From contig CAXXSW010000007.1 in assembly GCA_963677625.2 (NCBI GenBank), forward strand, positions 434,001-498,000: a stretch of DNA of 64,000 bases. The letters are read 5' to 3'. Numbering within the stretch: position 1 is the stretch's first letter; each line of letters starts with the position of its first letter. Below the pieces are notes generated by a model. It searched no databases. It saw nothing but the letters and a program-made list of their open reading frames with translations, and had not been told where the DNA came from. Positions 41,240-50,635 of the stretch are shown here, piece by piece. The DNA comes from UBA1351 sp963677625 (lineage in GTDB: Bacteria > Bacillota > Clostridia > Lachnospirales > Vallitaleaceae). A program made the translations under genes and the position numbers.

Positions 41240-42637
41240 TTAGTTCACTAAAAATGGGTTGCCGCCAAAGGTTTCCCATTTATAATCAAATTCACTCTTA
41301 CCATTTAATAATTGATCATATAGATGTTCAAGATTCGGTTGAGCCTGGATTTGATTATGTTTTAGGTTAATCGCAATTAATGACTCACCTTGTGCCAGAA
41401 CATCCGCATTATATATATGGTTAAAGCTAAGACCAATCACTTCAATATTTTTCATCAAGTCTACACCAATTTTGATTTCTTCTATTTGATTCTGATGTGC
41501 TTCAACAATGAGCAATGGCAAACTCGAAATTGGTGACAAGTCCCGGAGAAAATTATCAGTAACGTTCAAGCTTATCAAACGGTTACATGATTCTATCCCA
41601 TCCAGAGACACTAAACTTTGCCTAACCAATATTAGGGTTTGAAGGTTAGGAAACATACTCAAGTCTTCTAATGTAGAAATTTGACCTCTCTCTTCAACTG
41701 TAACTTTTTGGCCTTTATAGGTAATTGAATCATAATATTTATCACCTAAAACACTACTCTGGTCAACAATGAACACATCCATGTGGTCTTTTATCACATA
41801 TGAACCTATCACTACTATTTCTTTTACTGTCTCTAAGTCTGAATAATATATTAGATCATCATCACCCTTATCGAGCAAGACTTTCAAAGCTTTTTCCATG
41901 CCTTTGTCTTTAAAAATAGCAGTGTCGCTATCTATATAAGAGAACTCTCCCGATGTTACCATTTCTCTGTCTATACTTCGAAACCCTGACCTAATATCAT
42001 CACTCTCACGGATATTTTCCTCCACAATCTGCTCACTATGTACTAAGTTTATATCATCTTCGATTGAATCAGCGGTAATATCATTATCCACCTTAAGCTC
42101 TTCAGAAATACTTTTGATTAATGGAATTGATACAATCACAATACCTAAAAATATTGATGCAATAATAAAGATTGAAGTCCTTCTTAAAGCAAATTCAATC
42201 TTGTCTTCTTTCGTTCGACTTGGTTTTGAAATCTGTTGATAATCAGCCGGGTTAATTAAATAGATTAACTCGCCACTAGTTACCAGATAACGATGTGGCT
42301 TAATATTCTCCTCAGACAGTTGCTTACATAGCCTCTTGATTCTTTTCTTATTATTACCTGTGGCAACAATTTCTTCAATGACATTTCTATATTCTACCTT
42401 TTGCATTAAGACTTGAATACCATCAGTGACTTCTACTCCGTATACTTTTTGAATTGCCATATTTGACAGTTTTAAGATACTTTTAAAATACTCATCAGTT
42501 TGCTTTGAGTATTCATACCTTCTCAATTCATAGATTTCTCCATACCTATCCTTCACATATAGTAAATCAAAGTCTGAAGCTCTATCTACTTCCTCAATAA
42601 TTTGAAACTCTTCACCTTTAAATATCAGTACTTTCAT
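41240..42637 (-). CDS. Single-pass membrane protein with leucine-rich repeats, EssB-like layout
   Basis: 465 aa. Cytoplasmic N-terminus of about 150 residues with kinase-lobe-like text (YVKDRYGEIYELRRYEYSKQ, IQKVYGVEVTDGIQVLMQKV). One membrane helix (SIFIIASIFLGIVIVSIPLI). Extracellular C-terminus ending in about five LRR-type units (LEDLSMFPNLQTLILVRQSL, ISLNVTDNFLRDLSPISSLP, IEVIGLSFNHIYNADVL). The pseudokinase-TM-ectodomain order recalls EssB/YukC of type VII secretion, but sequence kinship is not shown. First gene of the toxin operon; a delivery or receptor role is inference. Confidence 0.55.
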   Translation of the reverse strand: MKVLIFKGEEFQIIEEVDRASDFDLLYVKDRYGEIYELRRYEYSKQTDEYFKSILKLSNMAIQKVYGVEVTDGIQVLMQKVEYRNVIEEIVATGNNKKRIKRLCKQLSEENIKPHRYLVTSGELIYLINPADYQQISKPSRTKEDKIEFALRRTSIFIIASIFLGIVIVSIPLIKSISEELKVDNDITADSIEDDINLVHSEQIVEENIRESDDIRSGFRSIDREMVTSGEFSYIDSDTAIFKDKGMEKALKVLLDKGDDDLIYYSDLETVKEIVVIGSYVIKDHMDVFIVDQSSVLGDKYYDSITYKGQKVTVEERGQISTLEDLSMFPNLQTLILVRQSLVSLDGIESCNRLISLNVTDNFLRDLSPISSLPLLIVEAHQNQIEEIKIGVDLMKNIEVIGLSFNHIYNADVLAQGESLIAINLKHNQIQAQPNLEHLYDQLLNGKSEFDYKWETFGGNPFLVN

Positions 42638-42861
42638 TTATCTCCCCAGTCAACTTCTACAATTTTCTGTATATTATGTTAGGCAATATAGCATTCAGCT
42701 CCATATCTGTTAATTCCTTCGTCACCCGGCAAAATGTAAAAGATGAAAAGTACAAAGCCTCCAAAGGGGACCAATGATAGAAAATACCACCATTTTTGTT
42801 AGAAGGCATACCACAAAAGAACGTCCGCCAAAACATCAGAAAACTTCCAAACAATAAAAAT

Positions 42862-42885
42862 AAGCACTTCATAATCGAAGTGCTT
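42862..42885 (-). terminator. tRNA-Arg terminator copy at the inner junction
   Basis: aagcacttc/gaagtgctt with loop ataatc, identical to 27655-27678, followed on the minus strand by ATTTTTATTG. Confidence 0.75.
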
Positions 42886-42891
42886 ATCCAG

Positions 42892-42935
42892 CGTTCCTGG
42901 CGGGATTCGAACCCACGGCCTTCCGCTTAGGAGGC
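42892..42935 (-). repeat. Displaced 3' end of tRNA-Arg: junction att site
   Basis: 44 bp identical to 54797-54840 (3' half of tRNA-Arg from the anticodon loop to the discriminator base). The two copies bound the inner element as direct repeats. Confidence 0.92.
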
Positions 42936-43070
42936 TCGAAAGTGACCCCAGTCTAGGGAATCCTTATGTACCAAGGGTTTAGAGGCACTTCATACTCTTG
43001 ATGGCCCTCCGCCCTTATTGATTTCGCTTATTGTTATGTTCTACTAATTTTACTTATCATACCAAATACT

Positions 43071-43310
43071 CTAACACATCGCAACTAGTGGTTTTGACGC
43101 AATATCGTAACAGATACGATTAACATGAGCCACTTCATTAACAATCCTATTAGAAACTTTAGCAAGTACCTCATGAGGTATTCTGGACCAGTCTGCTGTC
43201 ATGAAGTCTGATGTATCAACAGATCTTAGGGCTACTGTGTAGTCGTATGTTCTTTCGTCACCCATAACACCTACTGAAAGCATCGGTTTTGATTTTTGAA
43301 TTATTGTAGG
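43071..43310 (-). pseudogene. guaA: guaA 3' fragment (GMP synthase C-terminus)
   Basis: Reads PTIIQKSKPMLSVGVMGDER, then TYDYTVALRSVDTSDFMTAD and ends RICYDIASKPLVAMC. This matches the dimerisation domain of GMP synthase, which normally ends near YDITSKPPATIEWE; the last residues are altered and a TAG lies just upstream of the match. No ATPase or amidotransferase part is present. The 3' end of guaA is a known integration site, so this may be attachment DNA carried along from an earlier host. Confidence 0.8.
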
Positions 43311-43415
43311 CTAAGACTTTCAATATTCTTAACGCCATTATTGTAGCAGAGTCAGCCTACTAATACAAGCTCTTTACTTATGCATATCTTATCTACTAAT
43401 ACATTTGCATAATGA

Positions 43416-44804
43416 TTATAAGCAACAACGTTTATACTTTTTCCCACTTCCACAAGGACATGGCTCATTTCTACCAACTTTTCTAGTATTGGTTTTCTTT
43501 GTTTCTTGAAATCTCTTATCAAACACTGAACTCGGAACTTCCCCCTTTGAAACAAGCTCCCTCTTTTTTAAGTTGTACACTAACTCCAGTAAATAAATCA
43601 CAACAGAGAAATTCTCTATACATAAATCAGCAAACTCAATCAGGTACATTCTGACTTCCCTAGTATTACCACGATGAGTATCTTTGAAAACTATCTCTTG
43701 ACTCATATAGTCAATTTCAGCATCAATATGCTGTATGGCATTTCGTATTCGGTTTTTCAAGTTACAAGTTGGTGGACTGAATGGTTCTGTATCATCTAGA
43801 AACTCGAGTTTCTTGTATTTAGAGCCAGTTTTCTTGATACCCTCATAAGTTTTATTATTTAAGCACTCATTATAACTACTTCTACATGCTATATTATTTA
43901 AGGCAATAACAATATCAATGTTGTCTAGAATCCATTCATAGCTACCAGCGTAAAAACTAGATAATTCCTCAAAATTAGTTGTCATAATTCCATATTTTTC
44001 AAAATCTACATTACCTAGGCAATCTGCATTCCTTAATGCAACAACTGGGATTAGTTGCTCGTATATGCTTGAGAATGCATCGACAAACTTGAAAGCCTTT
44101 TTTTCTATTTCATCTAGCTTCAGAGTACTATCTTTAATGTAATCATTTACCTTTGAAAAGTTTTCTTTTTTATCCGTTATAAGCTTTGAAACCTTCATAT
44201 ATTTGCTAATAGTGTCTGGTTTTAACGCCTTGGTTATCCCTGTTGTGGTAATTAACATTTGATGCAATGCCATATTGGCATCCAAATTATTATTTATACC
44301 AGGAATTGGAATAAATTCATAGTGGCTTAGTTCCTTCTCAAGTTTAGGATACAGAATTGAATCTTGCCCATTCCACAGCAAGTCATACATAACTTTTAAA
44401 TTCTTCCAACTATCATCAAAATACTGAGAGAAAATCATTGCATTTTTTGTTGCTTCTAAAGCCACTTTGTTGTCATTATAAAAAATGCCATTCCTCATAT
44501 AAGGTGGTAAATCATGCTTGTCGAAATCCCTAAGGTACATCTTACTTGTTGGAAATTCCGCAGATAATTCTGCACAGTACTGATTGTTCATCTCTTTTTT
44601 TTCAGTTGTTTCAGGATGTGCATTCACTATATCAAGCTTTATCCCTAGTGTATCTTGGTTTATCAAAAGCGTTCCATATATATGTGTTTTACAATTGGGA
44701 CAGTGAATATTAAATGGTATATCATAAAATCCTATTTGAGCCCTGAGATTTATGTTTGTTTCACATACACTACAAACCAAAAAATAATTATTCGTCACCT
44801 TCAT
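43416..44804 (-). CDS. SEC-C motif protein with HEPN-like RxxxxH motif, third gene of OLD/UvrD operon
   Basis: About 462 aa. Start ATG 44804 lies very close to GGAGG; GTG 44798 has better spacing. N-terminal zinc ribbon (CSVCETNINLRAQ with CPNCKTHIYGT). Helical middle (about 100-430), with RNAIQHIDAEIDYM near 360, fitting the Rx4-6H catalytic pattern of HEPN RNases. C-terminal SEC-C motif GRNEPCPCGSGKKYKRCC. It lies 18 bp after the helicase gene in the same operon. By family behaviour it could be an RNase effector or a zinc-dependent adaptor of the defence complex; this is inference. Confidence 0.75.
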   Translation of the reverse strand: MKVTNNYFLVCSVCETNINLRAQIGFYDIPFNIHCPNCKTHIYGTLLINQDTLGIKLDIVNAHPETTEKKEMNNQYCAELSAEFPTSKMYLRDFDKHDLPPYMRNGIFYNDNKVALEATKNAMIFSQYFDDSWKNLKVMYDLLWNGQDSILYPKLEKELSHYEFIPIPGINNNLDANMALHQMLITTTGITKALKPDTISKYMKVSKLITDKKENFSKVNDYIKDSTLKLDEIEKKAFKFVDAFSSIYEQLIPVVALRNADCLGNVDFEKYGIMTTNFEELSSFYAGSYEWILDNIDIVIALNNIACRSSYNECLNNKTYEGIKKTGSKYKKLEFLDDTEPFSPPTCNLKNRIRNAIQHIDAEIDYMSQEIVFKDTHRGNTREVRMYLIEFADLCIENFSVVIYLLELVYNLKKRELVSKGEVPSSVFDKRFQETKKTNTRKVGRNEPCPCGSGKKYKRCCL

Positions 44805-44822
44805 TCCCTCCAATCACTATTA

Positions 44823-46505
44823 TTATGAGTCTTCTAGTCTAAAGTTGATTACATTGTCAGAACCAACTAAGTATTCTAAGCTTTCTATCGCTTCCTCAGA
44901 TAAGTCGGTAAGAGCAACAACAGCAAGTTTATCAATAGCCCTTGAAGCAATTACGTAGAAAAGGTTCCTAGTTCTATTGACTCTATCACTTCCACCATCA
45001 AGTTTTTCGAAATACTCATTAAAATTATATTGATTCCATGAAGTGTCATCAATAACAGCAATAACGTTCTTGTACTCACTACCTTTAGTTCCATGTTTCG
45101 TAGAAAACATGCTATCATTTTTCTGTGCTTTATAGAGACTCATAAACTCTTTATAATGTATGATTTTTATTTCTTCTTTCAGTTCCTTACTCATTTCACT
45201 ATCATCACGCACTCTGGCAAATCTTGTTGAAGCTCTTAATACTTGATTACTCAATACCATCTCAATAACATCGTGTATTTTCATGTTTTCACGTTTTGAA
45301 ATCAATTTATCAATTAACTCAGCTAACTTCATTTTATCCTCTATGGAGTTAATGCTATAGCTTGTTCTTTTTAGAATTGCTTGTATATCTGAATTTTGAT
45401 AAAAATCAATTAATTCCTCGATTTCAAACATGAAGTTTGCGTATTCACATCTTCTATTAGTTGCATTCGAGACTAAGCAGTCTTTATCCACATATCTATT
45501 GTAAAACGTGTATAAAGCTGTATACCCATTTTCTTTAGCTAATAGATTATGCGTTAAATACAATACTTTTAACTCTGCCATTTCCATGTTCATCTTTGAT
45601 GCAATTACTTCTTTGCTAAAATCACTATCCTTACAAAGAAAAAACTTACACTCTCCTGCCACGTTAGCTCCTGTTGGTACTTGCTCAATATCATCACGTA
45701 CCTTGTTTAGCAAACCAATAACCTTTTGTGAGCATCTATAATTCTGATTCTTAACAATTTCAACAAGACTGTATTTTGAATCAATCTCACCTACACCGGT
45801 TCTATAAATTTTCTGCATTTTGTCACCAAAGAAGCCAATCAATGCTTCTTTATTCGGACTCAGGTAGTCTAATAGTAGCTGTATAACACTTTCTTGTGTG
45901 TCCTGATATTCATCAATCAAAATAATGGGATAGCTATCCGTAATTAGCTTTCTCAAGTCCTCATATTGACTCACCAAATATGTGGCAAGAAGTATAATTT
46001 CATCGTGACTAATCAACCCTTTATTAAAATATGGTCTATCCGAATAAACAATCTTACCTGTGTATTCAGTGAGTTCATAGTGAGCATAAGCATACTTTAT
46101 GTGCTTGTTCACTTTGCCTTCATATGTCTTGGTCGTCTTATTCTTTGTAGAATCTATGTCTTTTCTTAGTATATCCATCTTGCTATCTATAATAGCAAGT
46201 AATTGAATCTTCATTTCAAATTGATAGTTCTTAATAATACTCCACAAGAAATCGTGAATTGTACTTACTACAACTATGCTATTGTGCTCTAGTCTTTCAA
46301 TAATCTCATTCTTTGCAACATTGGTATAAGTTATGCACACAATTTTCTTATTAAGCTTCGTAAACTCCATCTCTTTAGAATGTATTATATACTTCAACGT
46401 TTCGACAAGAGACCATGTCTTTCCACTACCGGCTCCGGCATCAACAATAAAGTTATTGCCATCATCAATACACTCGAAAATTCTTTTTTCTACTTCGCCA
46501 GCCAT
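44823..46505 (-). CDS. UvrD/Rep-family helicase, GajB-like
   Basis: 560 aa. All superfamily 1 motifs are visible: Walker A VDAGAGSGKTW, Ia ITYTNVAKNEI, II LIDEYQDTQ, III GFFGDKMQKIYR, IV QNYRCSQKVIGLL, V STKHGTKGSEYKNVIAVIDD, VI NLFYVIASRAIDKL. The start overlaps the OLD nuclease gene by 16 bp. In Gabija systems a UvrD-like GajB partners the OLD nuclease GajA. Length is in the range of compact GajB proteins. Confidence 0.88.
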   Translation of the reverse strand: MAGEVEKRIFECIDDGNNFIVDAGAGSGKTWSLVETLKYIIHSKEMEFTKLNKKIVCITYTNVAKNEIIERLEHNSIVVVSTIHDFLWSIIKNYQFEMKIQLLAIIDSKMDILRKDIDSTKNKTTKTYEGKVNKHIKYAYAHYELTEYTGKIVYSDRPYFNKGLISHDEIILLATYLVSQYEDLRKLITDSYPIILIDEYQDTQESVIQLLLDYLSPNKEALIGFFGDKMQKIYRTGVGEIDSKYSLVEIVKNQNYRCSQKVIGLLNKVRDDIEQVPTGANVAGECKFFLCKDSDFSKEVIASKMNMEMAELKVLYLTHNLLAKENGYTALYTFYNRYVDKDCLVSNATNRRCEYANFMFEIEELIDFYQNSDIQAILKRTSYSINSIEDKMKLAELIDKLISKRENMKIHDVIEMVLSNQVLRASTRFARVRDDSEMSKELKEEIKIIHYKEFMSLYKAQKNDSMFSTKHGTKGSEYKNVIAVIDDTSWNQYNFNEYFEKLDGGSDRVNRTRNLFYVIASRAIDKLAVVALTDLSEEAIESLEYLVGSDNVINFRLEDS

Positions 46506-48475
46506 AATAACCCCCCTTTGATATAATTAGGGATATTCCATTTATCACACTTCACAGTTATAAGGTCAAAAGCTAAATCCGTTTTCTTACTGTTTTTGTC
46601 AATATACTCCTGAATTATAAAAGAATTGTTTCTAATCTCATTTTTTGATGGATATCTGCTCAAGATAGTTTTTATACTTAAGAGTTCAGCTTTATTGTCA
46701 AACATATACCCACAGTTATCAATGATGAATGCTTCCTCAAAACTGCGACCACATTTTACTTGCTTTTTATGAATGTTCTTTTGATATACCACTCTAATAT
46801 TTCCAGAGGTACAATCATCTTCACTCAAGAAGATAAGTTCATTGATGTGTTTTTTCCCCGGCAACCATTGTTTTATTGTTGCATTACTAGTCAGCAAACC
46901 AACTTTTGCGGTTACCTTACATTTTTTATATGATGTTTTATTTTTGACAACTTGTGGACATACAGAGTCAATATCAGTAATAATTAGGGTTCTCAACTCA
47001 AGGAACTCTAGTAGTTCTTTGAACTTATGCATGTAAGCTCCACCAACCTCTATATCAGTTATGTACTGTTCTGATAAGTTTGTGTCATTCATCTTACTAA
47101 TAAAGATCGGCATAAGAAGTCTTTCAACTGTTCCTTCATACAAAATTGCTTTATCCGCAAAGAATAAGTCACATTTACCTAATGTTAGATACTGTTTCAA
47201 GAACTCTATAATTTCATTAAACTCAAGTTGCTCACTAAAATCCATCAAATCTTTTATCTCAATATTTTGAGTTCTTTTACAAAAATATCTTATGCTTTCC
47301 AGTTCAGCATCTGCTAAAACATGTGAAGAATGAGTTGTAATCACGATTTGCACATTAAAATTCTTTGAAACTAAGAACTCATTTATTTTCTTGATAAATA
47401 TACTCTGCATTTGCGGATGCATATGTGCTTCTGGTTCTTCAATAAATATAAGATTCAAATCAGATGGTGTTGATTCATTAAGTATCTGGTAACCTAGTAT
47501 TTGAGATATGATGTAAATAAGGTTACTATACCCTAATCCATTGTATTTTTCAGGTAACAGAACACTGTTATGTTCAAAAAATAATCTTACATTATTCTCA
47601 AGTAACTTTTCTGTACTCAAGACTGATTTCAGTTCAAGATTTTCGTTATTCAAGCCTGGAAAGCCAAATATTGAAAAGGACTCAACAAAATCTTTAAAGA
47701 ATTTTTTCAATTCGACATCTATAGATACACCTGCTAAATCAACAGACTCTTGCAGTTTTTTTGAGCTATTTCCTGCAACTTCATCGTCACTCTTGATGTC
47801 AAATTGCTTTTGAAATACTTTTGATAACTTACTACTTGAGTTTGAGTTACTATCATCTACATTTCGTTGAGCAGATATAAAATGACATTTCATCACTTTT
47901 TTTACTTGTGATAAAGTAACATTCTCTGTAGTAATTTCATCGTCATATGGTCTGATTTGTTCTTTGTAATGCTTATCAAAACATGCCATAAACTTTTCAA
48001 TTATCGCTGTGTCATCATATTTACCTTTTTGGTCAACCAACTCTTTGACTCTAATCAAGAATTTCTCTGAAGAAACAGGAGCATATTCAAAAAGGATACT
48101 AGTAGTATTGCTTGAATCTAACCTAACAATAAAAGGTTTGAGAGCCGCCCAATTATCATCATTACAATACTCTATGTTTATTAGTAAGCGTATTTTAGGT
48201 ATAAGACTCTGTACTTTACGAATCGTTTCTTCCCTATTGTCGTCAGTCATTGCAGAATACTGCTTAAATGCTTCCAAAAACTCTTTATGACATTTTAACG
48301 AAAAATCCTCAAACTGAAATGTATGAGTTGTAGAACAGAAAATCCTGAACAATTCTGAAAAAGATGTCTTTCCCGAGTTATTCTTCCCCACTACAAGAGT
48401 AGTGCCCTTATCCATGTTGATTGTTGCACTGTAAATCAACCTAAAATTGTTAATTGAAACACTCTTAATTTTCAT
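46490..48475 (-). CDS. OLD-family ATP-dependent endonuclease, GajA-like
   Basis: 661 aa from the ATG at 48475 with GGAGG upstream; an in-frame TTG at 48490 is not favoured. N-terminal SMC-like ATPase: Walker A VVGKNNSGKTSF, Walker B/signature LIFIEEPEAHMHPQM, H-loop VITTHSSHVLADAE. C-terminal TOPRIM nuclease: Glu in AILYEGTVERLLMP and the DxD in TLIITDIDSV. Somewhat longer than typical GajA. Overlaps the helicase gene; together they resemble class 2 OLD (Gabija) anti-phage modules that nick DNA when nucleotide pools fall. Confidence 0.9.
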   Translation of the reverse strand: MKIKSVSINNFRLIYSATINMDKGTTLVVGKNNSGKTSFSELFRIFCSTTHTFQFEDFSLKCHKEFLEAFKQYSAMTDDNREETIRKVQSLIPKIRLLINIEYCNDDNWAALKPFIVRLDSSNTTSILFEYAPVSSEKFLIRVKELVDQKGKYDDTAIIEKFMACFDKHYKEQIRPYDDEITTENVTLSQVKKVMKCHFISAQRNVDDSNSNSSSKLSKVFQKQFDIKSDDEVAGNSSKKLQESVDLAGVSIDVELKKFFKDFVESFSIFGFPGLNNENLELKSVLSTEKLLENNVRLFFEHNSVLLPEKYNGLGYSNLIYIISQILGYQILNESTPSDLNLIFIEEPEAHMHPQMQSIFIKKINEFLVSKNFNVQIVITTHSSHVLADAELESIRYFCKRTQNIEIKDLMDFSEQLEFNEIIEFLKQYLTLGKCDLFFADKAILYEGTVERLLMPIFISKMNDTNLSEQYITDIEVGGAYMHKFKELLEFLELRTLIITDIDSVCPQVVKNKTSYKKCKVTAKVGLLTSNATIKQWLPGKKHINELIFLSEDDCTSGNIRVVYQKNIHKKQVKCGRSFEEAFIIDNCGYMFDNKAELLSIKTILSRYPSKNEIRNNSFIIQEYIDKNSKKTDLAFDLITVKCDKWNIPNYIKGGLLWLAK

Positions 48476-48606
48476 CTCGCCCTCCAGCAAATTATTATGT
48501 TTTCTTACCCTTATTATTTGTTATTTATTAGTATATCATAATCGTCATTACTTGTATCCAGTATGTACCTATCACTTACTTAGTTACTAACACTTACACG
48601 AATAAA

Positions 48607-48643
48607 ACGCCATTTTCAGTACCTCGCGTACTGAAAACAGCGT
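48607..48643 (-). terminator. Bidirectional-type hairpin between OLD operon and helicase gene
   Basis: Perfect 10-bp stem ttttcagtac/gtactgaaaa with outer acgc/gcgt pairing; TTTATTC follows on the minus strand, CTTTATTT on the plus strand. Confidence 0.7.
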
Positions 48644-48767
48644 CTTTATTTCGTGTTGCTTTGCCTATCCAGGGGATAGGGCAAGCAATTATTCACGTTT
48701 CTTTAGGCTAAGTTTTAGACTCTGCTTGGTCATTTTCTTAGTCATTCTTTTAAGTTTCTTTTAAGAG

Positions 48768-48797
48768 AAAAACCCCTAAACCCTTGATATCAGGGGC
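48768..48797 (-). terminator. Terminator of helicase-like gene
   Basis: cccct/agggg stem (48773-48777 with 48792-48796) followed on the minus strand by TTTTT, 36 bp after the stop at 48833. Confidence 0.65.
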
Positions 48798-48832
48798 TTT
48801 AGACTTATTTTTAGACAACAGAAATGTCTGAA

Positions 48833-50488
48833 CTAACTAAATAGTTCCTTTACTTCTTCTGCCAAGTGGTCAGTATCCTCATACTTCTCTGGGTCGATAT
48901 TAGTCCATACACCACCGTTCTCAATCCACTTATACAGCAAACTTCTCATTCTTATAGATGGGATATAAATATATATTGGTTCATCATTACGGATTGCTGA
49001 GCGATAGAGCCATTGAATCAACTCGGACAATGCCCATCCATTCTCTTCAATACTGACTTTACAGATATCTTGGAAAAAAGCGGCTTCAATGGGGTTCATA
49101 AATCTGTTACTAATATAGGCAAGTTTCGTTTTATGAGAATAACTATTTGTACCTCTAGCATTTATAGGAATATGTTGCTTAGTATAGTTCCCTGCCACCT
49201 TCTTAAGAATCTTATCCTTCTCGCCCTTTACAACAGTCCATAATCGTTCATCAGCTTTAGCCTTTGTAATATTTTTAAAATAATTTGCAAGTCCTAACCT
49301 AACAAAATTGGCATTCTTCTTATTCATCTTACTAAGCTTACTACTAGATAAAGATGTATCACTAAGTACTCTATCCTTTGGAACTTTTTCTTTCTCTTGA
49401 CCGATATAATTTATTTTACTTTCATGTATGTTGATTAAACTCTTCAGCCATTCTATATCCATGAATATTTGCTTATTATCCAGTTCGTATCTAACGTTTG
49501 GAAACTTATTGTTCTTTGTATCATTCGTTGGCTTCACAGACTTATACCTATAATCTATACCTAGCCAATCGAAATAATACCTTTGAAACTGGCTACTAAA
49601 CATATATGTTAAGACATAGACTTTTTCAAAGCACATAAAGTTATAGGGGTCCATAGTCCAAATAAGTTTTGAGTCTCTAACTAAATACACAGCTTGATTC
49701 TTAATAACTTCCTGAAAACCTGTATACTCCTTATTAATAGAAAGACTTGCATCTTTATCTGCAATCCATTTAAGCCTACTTGTCTCTTCATCGAACTCAA
49801 CAAGACCAGCCTTTTCCAGTACCGGAACTGCATCTTTACCTAAACCAACTCCGTTAACTACTTCGACTACTTCATCAAGTATTAACTCGTAATCATGGGA
49901 TGAAATAAAAAGTCTCATATCCTCTGACATATTGATGAACATCCTATGAGTTGATACTATATTGTCTCCATTTAGTATTAGCTTAAACAAGTCGTCACTT
50001 TTGTTCTTTCCTTTTGAAACTTCTGGTGTCTTAAAATAAGCTAATCTGCTTTTTAACCTTTCTATTTCTGATAAATATGGCGTTATATAAACAAACTTCT
50101 TCTTATGTCGATTTTGCTCCATGTACTGAATAGCCCATTCAGACTTACCATATCCACATGGTGCATCGACAACTGTGACAGCTTTTGAGAAATTCAGGGC
50201 ATAGTGCTCTCCAAATTTTGACATCCTATCTTTTTTTTGCTCTTTATACTTTTTTGTTTCTATGGTGAGTAATGCTGCTAATCTAGCCATCTGAGCTCTT
50301 TGATCCAGATTAAGTTCTATATCATGAATAGGAGCATATACCCCCTCTATATCATCGATACTGATAATAGCTTTAGTACCCAACTTATTGTCTATGACAT
50401 CCTTTATCTCGACCATATTGTTATATTTTGCTTCTGTAACAAAAACCACGCGTCCGCTTTTCTCAATATAAAATTCATTAAATTCCAT
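48833..50488 (-). CDS. P-loop NTPase, DEAD-like helicase of unknown role
   Basis: 551 aa, GAGGG before the ATG. Walker A DAPCGYGKSEWAIQYM (about 111-126), motif Ia-like KKFVYITPYLSEIERL, THR segment NIVSTHRMFI, Walker B-like YELILDEVVEVV. The C-terminal half is less conserved (LIQWLYRSAIRNDEPIYIYI) and could be a degenerate second RecA domain. Stands alone between terminators, next to the resolvase, as element replication helicases often do. Could also be a single-gene defence protein. Confidence 0.6.
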   Translation of the reverse strand: MEFNEFYIEKSGRVVFVTEAKYNNMVEIKDVIDNKLGTKAIISIDDIEGVYAPIHDIELNLDQRAQMARLAALLTIETKKYKEQKKDRMSKFGEHYALNFSKAVTVVDAPCGYGKSEWAIQYMEQNRHKKKFVYITPYLSEIERLKSRLAYFKTPEVSKGKNKSDDLFKLILNGDNIVSTHRMFINMSEDMRLFISSHDYELILDEVVEVVNGVGLGKDAVPVLEKAGLVEFDEETSRLKWIADKDASLSINKEYTGFQEVIKNQAVYLVRDSKLIWTMDPYNFMCFEKVYVLTYMFSSQFQRYYFDWLGIDYRYKSVKPTNDTKNNKFPNVRYELDNKQIFMDIEWLKSLINIHESKINYIGQEKEKVPKDRVLSDTSLSSSKLSKMNKKNANFVRLGLANYFKNITKAKADERLWTVVKGEKDKILKKVAGNYTKQHIPINARGTNSYSHKTKLAYISNRFMNPIEAAFFQDICKVSIEENGWALSELIQWLYRSAIRNDEPIYIYIPSIRMRSLLYKWIENGGVWTNIDPEKYEDTDHLAEEVKELFS

Positions 50489-50584
50489 TAGACCCTCTTA
50501 CACATTCAAAGACCATTTTATCTTTTTCTCCATCGTTTTACAAGATTTATCTAGTGTGTGTAGATATAGGCACATATTATTGTA

Positions 50585-50632
50585 TTAAAAAAGCCTATAG
50601 GAAAATGAAAATCTTACACCCCCTATAGGCTT
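50585..50632 (-). terminator. Terminator of resolvase gene
   Basis: 11-bp perfect stem aagcctatagg/cctataggctt with a 20-nt loop, then TTTTTTAATAC on the minus strand, 4 bp after the resolvase stop. Confidence 0.85.
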
Positions 50633-50635
50633 GTC

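Larger units (their letters stand above)
27685..42891. mobile_element. Outer integrated element: polymorphic-toxin island
   Basis: Bounded by tRNA-Arg 3' copies at 27685 and 42892. Carries the full-length toxin operon (36961-42637), five orphan toxin/immunity cassettes, two IS110 elements and an HTH gene. No integrase of its own is seen, so it is either defective or was moved by the integrase now in the inner element. Confidence 0.6.

Noticed and set aside
42657..42872. 71-residue minus-strand frame before the LRR membrane-protein gene
   Set aside because: It begins inside the displaced tRNA terminator hairpin, has no ribosome site and no recognisable motif; treated as chance or debris.
42892..42960. 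Second tRNA-Arg gene
   Set aside because: The 44-bp match ends in the anticodon stem and the following DNA cannot form the 5' half.
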